Source of the DNA: Verrucomicrobiota bacterium
Lineage (GTDB): Bacteria > Verrucomicrobiota > Verrucomicrobiia > Limisphaerales > UBA9464
Direction: 5' to 3'
DNA: 5,999 nt
Assembly: GCA_017302195.1 (NCBI GenBank)
Contig: JAFLEG010000302.1
Span: forward strand, 1 to 5,999
Position numbers and translations under genes: made by a program. The first letter of the stretch is position 1, and the number at the start of each line of letters is the position of its first letter. The notes beneath the pieces were generated by a model, which did no database searches, was not told the DNA's origin, and was given only the letters and a program-made list of their open reading frames with translations. This document shows positions 1 to 4,853 of this stretch, in pieces.

Positions 1-2
1 GC

Positions 3-791
3 CGCACCTACGGGCAGGCGGGCGAGGTGACCTGGAACCAGCGGACTAAGGAGGACCGTGGCGCCTGGTGGGAGATGGGCGGACGGCTGCGCAACGCGAC
101 GCACGGCGAGGAGATCCCGGCGGTGTTCCTGTATCCCAAGAACTGGAACGGACGCTCGGTGGTGTGGTTGTCGGATGCCGGCAAGTCCGGACTCTTTGCC
201 AATGGCCAGCCCATTCCCGCGGTGCGCCGCCTGCTGGACGGCGGGGCAACGGTGTGCGGTCTGGACCTGCTCTATCAGGGCGAGTTTGTACCGGGCGGCC
301 AGCCGGTGACCCGCACCCGCCGGGTGAAGAATCCCCGCGAGGCCGCGGCCTACACCTTCGGATACAACCGCGCGCTGTTTGCCCAGCGGGTGCACGACGT
401 GCTCACCGCCCTGCGCTTCATCCGCACCCACGAGCGGCCATCGCGCCAGGTGGCGGCCGTCGCTTTGGACCCGGTGACCGGCCCGATCCTGGCCGCAGCC
501 CTCGCGGTATCCGGCGATGCCGTGGACCTCGCGGCCTGCGATACCCACGGGTTCCGATTCGGTGCGGTCGCCGACCTTTGGGACGTGAGCTTCCTGCCGG
601 GCGGGGCCAAGTACGGAGACCTCTCCGGATTCCTCGCCTTGACCCGCACCCCGCAGGTCTGGATTGCCGGCGAGCCGTCCACCGTCACCGATTCCATCGC
701 CGCGCTGAGCGGTGCCAGGGTCAACCGCGCCAGCGGGACGTCCGGATCCGATCTTGCCGCCGCCGACTGGCTGGCCGGGATCGCCCTGTGA
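3..791 (+). CDS. Alpha/beta-hydrolase of acetyl(xylan) esterase type, C-terminal part (5' end outside window)
   Basis: The reading frame is open to the left edge, so the true start lies outside the window. The 262 visible residues read as an alpha/beta-hydrolase domain: an early beta-strand (VVWLSDAG, visible residues 53-60), a strand ending in GLD (86-88), a region around residues 116-141 likely to hold helices, then AVALDPVTGPILAAALA (152-168) where the nucleophile elbow should be. The later stretch FLPGGAKYGDLSGFLAL (197-213) and the strand QVWIAGEP (218-225) resemble large esterases of Planctomycetota and Verrucomicrobiota annotated as acetylxylan esterases. The usual G-x-S-x-G is absent: the elbow has D-P-V-T-G and no serine. 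This may be the non-catalytic second half of a two-domain esterase whose active half lies upstream. A likely role is deacetylation of plant polysaccharide in the periplasm or outside the cell, but that is inferred. It ends in TGA with a 267-nt gap before the next gene. Confidence 0.7.
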   Translation, partial: RTYGQAGEVTWNQRTKEDRGAWWEMGGRLRNATHGEEIPAVFLYPKNWNGRSVVWLSDAGKSGLFANGQPIPAVRRLLDGGATVCGLDLLYQGEFVPGGQPVTRTRRVKNPREAAAYTFGYNRALFAQRVHDVLTALRFIRTHERPSRQVAAVALDPVTGPILAAALAVSGDAVDLAACDTHGFRFGAVADLWDVSFLPGGAKYGDLSGFLALTRTPQVWIAGEPSTVTDSIAALSGARVNRASGTSGSDLAAADWLAGIAL

Positions 792-826
792 CCGGGGAAG
801 GGGCGAGGGAGGAGAGGCGAGAGGCG

Positions 827-844
827 AGGGCAAGGCTTCGCCCT
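827..844. repeat. REP-like hairpin downstream of the esterase gene
   Basis: Arms AGGGC (827-831) and GCCCT (840-844) are perfect complements. The interior AAGGCTT (832-838) is itself an inverted repeat, AAG-G-CTT, so the element can fold as a stem with a one-base bulge. It lies 36 nt after the esterase stop and has no T-run after it, so a classical Rho-independent terminator is unlikely. It looks like a short palindromic intergenic element of the REP kind, but copy number cannot be judged from one window. Confidence 0.45.
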
Positions 845-929
845 ACCGGAGTAGACGACGTGAGAAGGCTCAAACGTTCCCTGGTCCATGGAGATGTCAG
901 AGCGTCACCTCGCCTCCTCCGGCCTTCAC

Positions 930-964
930 TTCATCACTCAACGCTCATCGTTCATCCTTCTCCC
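930..964. repeat. Degenerate heptamer tandem repeat
   Basis: Five consecutive 7-mers read TTCATCA, CTCAACG, CTCATCG, TTCATCC, TTCTCCC, giving a consensus near YTCATCG. The first four units differ from the consensus at one or two positions and the fifth is more decayed. The period of 7 is not a codon multiple and the repeat lies outside any gene, so it looks like an intergenic simple-repeat tract. No function is evident. Confidence 0.6.
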
Positions 965-979
965 CACCCTTCGCCTGGA

Positions 980-993
980 GGACGGTTCCGTCC
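980..993. promoter_or_regulatory. 14-bp dyad upstream of the RLP gene, possible operator
   Basis: GGACGG (980-985) and CCGTCC (988-993) are perfect inverted repeats around a TT centre. The two-base centre is too short for a good RNA hairpin, so a dimeric repressor site is more likely than a terminator. It lies 65 nt before the RLP start and just upstream of the less GC-rich segment that probably holds the promoter. The assignment is inferred from symmetry and position only. Confidence 0.35.
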
Positions 994-1058
994 GAAACAT
1001 AAAGGGCGATTTTCAAGGACGCCCGGCGCGTTCCGGATGAAGTTTCTCCGCACCGAGA

Positions 1059-2348
1059 ATGTTCATGCTCCCCGCGCCTGCCGACAGGATCCTCGCCCGC
1101 TATCGCATCGAAACCGCCCTGCCGGTGGAGCAGGTGGTGGAGACCATCGCCGGGGAGCAGTCCTCGGGCACCTTCCTGCCGGTGCCGGGGGAGACGGATG
1201 AGCTGAAGGCGCGGGCGCGGGCGCGGATCATCGAGATCACCCCGCTGGAATCAGCGGCCGCGCCGAGCCTTCCCGGGGGACGGGTGCCCAAATCCGGGGC
1301 CGGCCCGGTGTCCTACCGGCGGGTCGAATGCACTCTGTCCTTCCCGCTGGCGAATGTGGGGCCGAACCTGCCCACCCTGCTCGCCACCGTCTGCGGCAAC
1401 CTCTATGAACTGGCCGAACATACCGGATGCAAGCTGCTCGACCTTGCCCTGCCGCCGGCCTTCAGTGACCGGTACCCCGGACCCCAGTTTGGCGTGGCCG
1501 GCACCCGACGCCTGACCGGAGTGACGGGGCGTCCGATCCTCGGCACCATCGTCAAGCCCAGCGTCGGCCTGTCGCCGGCGCAGACCGCGGAACTGGTCCG
1601 CTCCCTGGGCGAGGCGGGCATTGATTTCATCAAGGACGACGAACTCATGGCCGATCCCCCCCACTCGCCGCTCGCGGAGCGCGTGGCGGCGGTGATGCGG
1701 GTCCTCCGGGATCTCGCGGACCGGACCGGACGGCAGGTGATGTATGCGTTCAACATCACGGATGAGGTGGACGCCATGTATCGCCATCACGACACCGTGC
1801 TGGCCGCCGGCGGCACCTGCGTCATGGCCAGCATCCACAGCGTGGGCCTGGCCGGCCTCGCCGCCCTGCGCCGCCACAGCGCACTGCCGATCCATGGCCA
1901 CCGCAACGGCTGGGGCCTGTACTGCCGGCATCCGTGGCTCGGGGTGGAGTTTCCTGCCTGGCAGCAACTGTGGCGGCTTGCGGGAGTGGACCACCTGCAC
2001 GTGAACGGACTGCAGAACAAGTTCTGGGAGCCCGACGATTCCGTGGTGCGGAGCATCGAAGCCTGCCGGACCCCGCTGTTTCGTCCGGACGACACCGCCC
2101 TGCCGGTGATCAGTTCCGGACAATGGGGCGGACAGGCGCCCGAAACCTACCGGCGGGCCGGGACCACCGATCTCATGTACCTGGCCGGCGGCGGTATCAT
2201 GGCACATCCCCTGGGACCGGCTGCCGGCCTGCGCGCCCTGCAGCAGGCGTGGCAGGCGGCGGCGGACGGCGTGTCACTGGAGGATGCGGCCCGGAGCCAT
2301 CCGGAGCTGCGGGCGACCTTGGAGGCCTTCGGCGCGCGTTCGCGATGA
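1059..2348 (+). CDS. RuBisCO-like protein (form IV RuBisCO large-subunit homologue)
   Basis: 429 residues, the usual length for RLPs. An N-terminal alpha/beta domain (about 10-135) is followed by the TIM-barrel catalytic domain. Aligned by eye to RuBisCO numbering, the protein keeps E60 (E33), T65 (T38), N123 (N114), K175 (K166 in IVKPSVGLS), the carbamate/metal triad K201-D203-E204 (K192, D194, E195 in DFIKDDE), H294-R295 (H281-R282 in HGHR), H327 (H314), K334 (K321 in NGLQNKFWE), S379/G381 (S352, G354) and the phosphate-binding glycines (377-379). The Lys177 position is Ser168, and loop 6 and the following stretch are not RuBisCO-like. RLPs use this site for enolisation, isomerisation or decarboxylation of phosphorylated sugar derivatives, with Mg2+ in the cytoplasm. 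True CO2 fixation is unlikely. Known relatives act in methionine salvage or on 3-oxo-isoapionate-4-phosphate; the substrate here is unknown. The start is uncertain: GAG at 1055-1057 would serve the ATG at 1065 (third codon) better. Confidence 0.93.
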   Translation: MFMLPAPADRILARYRIETALPVEQVVETIAGEQSSGTFLPVPGETDELKARARARIIEITPLESAAAPSLPGGRVPKSGAGPVSYRRVECTLSFPLANVGPNLPTLLATVCGNLYELAEHTGCKLLDLALPPAFSDRYPGPQFGVAGTRRLTGVTGRPILGTIVKPSVGLSPAQTAELVRSLGEAGIDFIKDDELMADPPHSPLAERVAAVMRVLRDLADRTGRQVMYAFNITDEVDAMYRHHDTVLAAGGTCVMASIHSVGLAGLAALRRHSALPIHGHRNGWGLYCRHPWLGVEFPAWQQLWRLAGVDHLHVNGLQNKFWEPDDSVVRSIEACRTPLFRPDDTALPVISSGQWGGQAPETYRRAGTTDLMYLAGGGIMAHPLGPAAGLRALQQAWQAAADGVSLEDAARSHPELRATLEAFGARSR

Positions 2349-2364
2349 GTCGGGCGGGGGTGCC

Positions 2365-3294
2365 TCAGGAAATGGCCGGAAGATTCATGGGTGCCTCCAG
2401 GGCGGCGGCCCGCCGATACTCCCGCGGCGTCAGTCCCAGGTGCTTCCGGAAGGTGTGGGTGAAATGCGCGTGGCTGGAAAAGCCGGTGTTGAGTGCGATG
2501 GTGGTCAGGTCCAGGCGTGTGGTGCGGAGCAGTCGCCGGCCTTCCCGGATGCGTTGTCCGATGAGGTACTGGATCGGGGTGGTGCCGAAGGTCGCATTGA
2601 AGGCCCTGAGGAACTGATGCGGTGTCAATCCGAACCTCCGTGCCAGGTCGTCCAGCGTGACCCTTTCGGAGAGGTTCTGGATGAGGTGGTCGCGGATGCG
2701 CCGGGCCTCAGAAGCGGAGAGTTTCAGTTCGCGGCCGGAAGATTCGGGAATTGGTGAGCCCCGTTGGAACACATGGACGCCCACTGCATGGGACAGGGAA
2801 TGCGCGAGGAGGATGGACAGATCATCGGTCCGGTCACGCAGGGACGCGAGGCGCCGCACCGACTGATGCAGGAAGGCATCCGGAAGCCCTGCCGTGGGCT
2901 CAACTGGCCGCGCCTGCCGCTCGCCGGGCAGAACCGGAAATGATGGGTCCAGGGAAACCACCGCGTAGCCAATCGTGGACCCGCGCGCGGTGGCTGCGTA
3001 GCGGACCCCGGCGGGAATCGTCCAGACTTCGCCGGGATTTGCGGCGCCGCGGCTTCCCCCGTGACCCTCCATCGTGGTTTCCAGCGAGTCCATTCCCCCC
3101 TCCAGATGCACGATCACGGTGTGGCACGGGCGGCAGATCCTCCAGTCCGAGGGTGCCGTGATATCCTCCCGGGTCAGTGCAATCTCGACCCCCGACCAGC
3201 GGTGCCGGGTCTCCTCGAGAATCGGGCCCGGCTCCACGGGGGCGGTGCTGTCCGCTGTCGATGCCGGCGGCTGGCGTTGGGCCCGGGTAGGCAT
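2365..3294 (-). CDS. AraC/XylS-family transcriptional regulator
   Basis: 309 residues from ATG at 3294. The N-terminal half (about 56-120) is cupin-like, with PGEVWTIPAGV (87-97) as its best-preserved stretch, and would bind a small effector. The C-terminal AraC DNA-binding domain (about 195-297) has both helix-turn-helix units: VTLDDLARRFGLTPHQFLRAF (212-232) and LTTIALNTGFSSHAHFTHTFRKHLGLTPREYRR (263-295). The second matches the family signature closely. The gene is convergent with the RLP gene (16 nt between stops) and divergent from the dehydrogenase gene, so it most likely controls the latter and itself. An upstream GTG (3360) would add 22 residues, but that segment encodes the two 19-bp operator-like repeats and is Arg/Pro-rich, so ATG is preferred; GAG five nucleotides upstream is a weak ribosome site. 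The effector is unknown; a sugar or sugar acid is a reasonable guess. Confidence 0.93.
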   Translation of the reverse strand: MPTRAQRQPPASTADSTAPVEPGPILEETRHRWSGVEIALTREDITAPSDWRICRPCHTVIVHLEGGMDSLETTMEGHGGSRGAANPGEVWTIPAGVRYAATARGSTIGYAVVSLDPSFPVLPGERQARPVEPTAGLPDAFLHQSVRRLASLRDRTDDLSILLAHSLSHAVGVHVFQRGSPIPESSGRELKLSASEARRIRDHLIQNLSERVTLDDLARRFGLTPHQFLRAFNATFGTTPIQYLIGQRIREGRRLLRTTRLDLTTIALNTGFSSHAHFTHTFRKHLGLTPREYRRAAALEAPMNLPAIS

Positions 3295-3309
3295 GGAATC
3301 TCGGGGTTT

Positions 3310-3320
3310 CGGTTGAACCG
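3310..3320. promoter_or_regulatory. Small palindrome beside the direct repeats
   Basis: CGGTT-G-AACCG has perfect 5-bp arms around one base and abuts the first direct repeat. It could be part of the regulatory region or the start of the araC-type leader. The short length makes chance occurrence quite possible. Confidence 0.25.
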
Positions 3321-3358
3321 CGGGGATTGTGCAAGCGCGGCGGGGATTGTGGAAGCGC
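3320..3358. promoter_or_regulatory. Two 19-bp direct repeats at 20-bp period, probable AraC-family operator
   Basis: GCGGGGATTGTGCAAGCGC (3320-3338) recurs as GCGGGGATTGTGGAAGCGC (3340-3358), 18 of 19 positions identical, in the same orientation and offset by exactly 20 bp. AraC-family proteins bind tandem half-sites about two helical turns apart, as in the araI1-araI2 pair, and a gene for such a protein starts 26 bp to the left. The pair lies 26-64 nt upstream of that gene's ATG, where binding could autoregulate it, and 92-130 nt upstream of the dehydrogenase ATG, where binding could activate transcription. No convincing sigma-70 promoter could be placed next to it. Confidence 0.65.
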
Positions 3359-3436
3359 ACAGGCGTCCGCTGGGTCCAGGCTCGCCGAGGCGACCGTGCC
3401 GGGGCTCATGTCGGGCCTGCGCCGGTCGCAGGAATC

Positions 3437-3440
3437 GGAG
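3437..3440 (+). promoter_or_regulatory. Shine-Dalgarno GGAG deciding the dehydrogenase start
   Basis: GGAG lies 9 nt before the ATG at 3450, and the protein from this ATG begins nine residues before the first beta-strand of the Rossmann fold, as usual for the family. In-frame alternatives upstream (TTG 3327, ATG 3408) add an Arg/Ser/Gly-rich tail, and the first lies inside the operator repeats. Confidence 0.65.
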
Positions 3441-3449
3441 TGTCGTCGC

Positions 3450-4205
3450 ATGCAACAGCAACCATTGACGGACCGGGTCGCCCTGGTGGCCGGCGGGGCG
3501 AAGAATCTTGGAGGACTCATCAGCCGCACCCTGGCGCAGTGCGGAGCCCGCGTGGTGGTGCACTACAACAGTGACTCCACCCGTGCGGACGCCGAACGAA
3601 CCCTCGCGGATATCGGCTCCACGGGAGGTCAGGCCGTGGCGGTCCAGGGCGACCTTACTCGGGTGGCGGATGTCGTCCGCGTGTTTGCCGAGGCGCGACA
3701 CCGTTTCGGGGGTTTGGACATCGCGGTCAACACCGTGGGGAAGGTGCTCAAGAAACCGATTCTCGACATTACCGAGGAGGAGTACGACTCCATGGCCGCG
3801 ATCAACGCCAAGTCGGCGTTCTTCTTCATCCGCGAGGCCGGCCGCACGCTCAATGACCACGGCCGGATCTGCACCATCGTCACGTCGCTGCTGGCCGGAT
3901 ACACCGGATACTATGCGACCTACGCCGGCGGAAAGGCTCCGGTGGAGCATTACACGCGGGCGGCCTCCAAGGAGTTCGCAGCCAGGGGAATCTCGGTGAC
4001 CGCGGTGGGGCCTGGACCCATGGACACGCCGTTCTTCTATGGCCAGGAAACTCCGGAGGCGGTGGCATTCCACAAGTCCCAGGCATTGCACGGCCGCCTC
4101 ACGGACATCGCCGATATTGCGGCCCTGGTCCGGTTTCTCGTGACCGAGGGCGGGTGGATCACAGGACAGACCCTCTTTGCCAACGGAGGCTATACCACTC
4201 GATAG
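3450..4205 (+). CDS. Short-chain dehydrogenase/reductase (SDR), FabG-like classical type
   Basis: 251 residues, the standard size of a classical SDR. The cofactor motif is GGAKNLG (15-21) after the first beta-strand. The usual NNAG is NTVG (94-97), still at the right distance, and GDL (68-70) matches the adenine-binding turn. N119, S146 and Y158-x3-K162 (YAGGK) form the catalytic tetrad, and VGPGPMDTPFF (187-196 region) and the C-terminal GGWITGQTLFANGGYTT are typical. The protein should reduce or oxidise a carbonyl/hydroxyl group with NAD(H) or NADP(H) in the cytoplasm; the substrate cannot be read from sequence. It is transcribed divergently from the AraC-family gene across the direct-repeat operator, so it is probably induced by the same small molecule. 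Although FabG-like, its setting next to a sugar-type regulator and an RLP argues for a catabolic polyol or sugar-acid dehydrogenase rather than fatty-acid synthesis. Confidence 0.92.
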   Translation: MQQQPLTDRVALVAGGAKNLGGLISRTLAQCGARVVVHYNSDSTRADAERTLADIGSTGGQAVAVQGDLTRVADVVRVFAEARHRFGGLDIAVNTVGKVLKKPILDITEEEYDSMAAINAKSAFFFIREAGRTLNDHGRICTIVTSLLAGYTGYYATYAGGKAPVEHYTRAASKEFAARGISVTAVGPGPMDTPFFYGQETPEAVAFHKSQALHGRLTDIADIAALVRFLVTEGGWITGQTLFANGGYTTR

Positions 4206-4219
4206 TCTCCGGTCCTCCC

Positions 4220-4240
4220 GGCGGCGGCCTTGACGCCGCC
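4220..4240. terminator. GC hairpin after the SDR gene, possible terminator
   Basis: GGCGGCG (4220-4226) and CGCCGCC (4234-4240) form a perfect 7-bp all-GC stem with a 7-nt loop, 14 nt past the SDR stop codon. There is no T-run after it, so it is not a textbook intrinsic terminator. It may end the SDR transcript, protect its 3' end, or attenuate read-through into the redoxin gene. Confidence 0.4.
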
Positions 4241-4265
4241 TGCGGATCTGCGCTTGTTCGGCGGC

Positions 4266-4853
4266 GTGATCTCCCGACGCGCCTTCCTGGGCTTTCTCCC
4301 TCCAGTCCTCCTGGGCGGCGGGTGTGCGCTGACGCGGAAGTCGGAGTCGCCGGGGCGGTGGGGTCTGACGGCGCTGGATGGCGATCCGGTGGTCTGGCGG
4401 GCGGCGCCCGGGACCCGGGCGGTGGTGTTCGAGTTTCTCAGTGTGGAATGTCCGATCTCCAACCGCGCCCAACCGGAGCTGGCCCGCCTGGCCCGGGACC
4501 TGGCTCCGCAGGTCGAGTTCGTGGCGGTGTATCCCAATGCCGGTGAGACGGCCGAGGCCATCCATCGTCACCGTGCCGACTTCCAGCGTGCCGCCACCGC
4601 GTACCGCGATCCCCGACAGCAGTTGGCCGATGCCCTCCACGTCGGGGTGACGCCGGAGGTGGTGGCGCCCACGGCGGATGGCCGGCTGATCTACCGGGGG
4701 AGGATCAACGACCAGTTTGGCGGCCTCGGGCAGGGGCGTCCTGCGCCGACCCGGCACGACCTCGCGGAGGCGCTGGAGGCGTTCCTGAGCGGTACGCCAC
4801 CCGCAGGCGTGCTGACACCGGCGGTGGGCTGCCGGATTGATCGGGCTCCATGA
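4266..4853 (+). CDS. Redoxin (thioredoxin-fold) lipoprotein with twin-arginine signal
   Basis: 195 residues from GTG at 4266. The N-terminus reads SRRAFLGFLPPVLLGGGC (3-20): a Tat motif, a short hydrophobic stretch and a Cys preceded by GGG, an imperfect lipobox. The mature protein is probably exported folded and lipid-anchored at Cys20. The thioredoxin-fold domain (about 38-175) has VVFEFLSVECPISN (53-66), with a single Cys62 where thioredoxins have CxxC; strand VEFVAVYPNAG (83-93); and the cis-Pro turn VGVTPEVV (126-133). The C-terminal TPAVGCRI (184-191) carries Cys189, a tail I associate with redoxins found beside cytochrome/copper proteins. A TTG start at 4230 would put 12 extra residues before the signal and lies inside the GC hairpin, so GTG is preferred although its ribosome site is poor. 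The last four bases overlap the next gene's ATG. The protein may serve redox or metal upkeep of that neighbour; this is inferred. Confidence 0.85.
   Translation: MISRRAFLGFLPPVLLGGGCALTRKSESPGRWGLTALDGDPVVWRAAPGTRAVVFEFLSVECPISNRAQPELARLARDLAPQVEFVAVYPNAGETAEAIHRHRADFQRAATAYRDPRQQLADALHVGVTPEVVAPTADGRLIYRGRINDQFGGLGQGRPAPTRHDLAEALEAFLSGTPPAGVLTPAVGCRIDRAP

Larger units (their letters stand above)
792..1058. other. Gene-free intergenic region with repeats and dyads
   Basis: No convincing gene lies here. The open frames that cross it are rich in Arg, Pro and Gly and show no family features. From left to right it holds a purine-rich tract with overlapping GGCGAG/GAGGCGA units (about 793-835), a hairpin (827-844), a pyrimidine-rich tract (about 906-929) whose segment 909-920 is complementary to 808-821, a period-7 tandem repeat (930-964), a 14-bp dyad (980-993), and a less GC-rich segment (994-1016) that is the best place for the RLP promoter. 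I could not fix a -35/-10 pair; CATAAA at 998-1003 is only loosely -10-like. Confidence 0.6.

Noticed and set aside
1004..1022. Faint resemblance of GGGCGATTTTCAAGGACGC to the AraC-type repeat
   Set aside because: It needs gaps and several mismatches and occurs once, so I do not claim a shared operator upstream of the RLP gene.
68..1201. Long + strand open frame (377 codons) spanning the esterase gene and the gap
   Set aside because: It overlaps the esterase frame, is dominated by Arg, Gly and Pro, has no recognisable motif, and runs on through the non-coding gap into the start of the RLP gene. It is an artefact of high GC.
1251..2207. Minus-strand open frame of 318 codons inside the RLP gene
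   Set aside because: It is antisense to the RLP catalytic domain with no family features; long antisense frames are expected at this GC content.
1059..2348. Genuine CO2-fixing RuBisCO large subunit
   Set aside because: The Lys177 position is Ser, loop 6 and flanking motifs differ, the length is near 430, and no small-subunit or phosphoribulokinase gene is in view.
1059..2348. Methionine-salvage RLP (MtnW)
   Set aside because: No other methionine-salvage gene is nearby, and the neighbours are a carbohydrate-type regulator and an SDR. It is not excluded without a tree, but not supported here.
3295..3360. GTG start at 3360 for the AraC-family gene
   Set aside because: The extra 22 residues are encoded by the operator-like repeats, have no ribosome site and no homology features.
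3327..3449. Upstream TTG/ATG starts for the SDR gene
   Set aside because: They give an atypical N-terminal tail, and the TTG lies inside the direct repeats. ATG 3450 has GGAG at 9 nt.
3174..4757. Very long - strand open frame (527 codons) opposite the SDR and redoxin genes
   Set aside because: It is antisense to two clearly homologous genes, rich in Arg/Gly/His/Pro, and matches no family I know.
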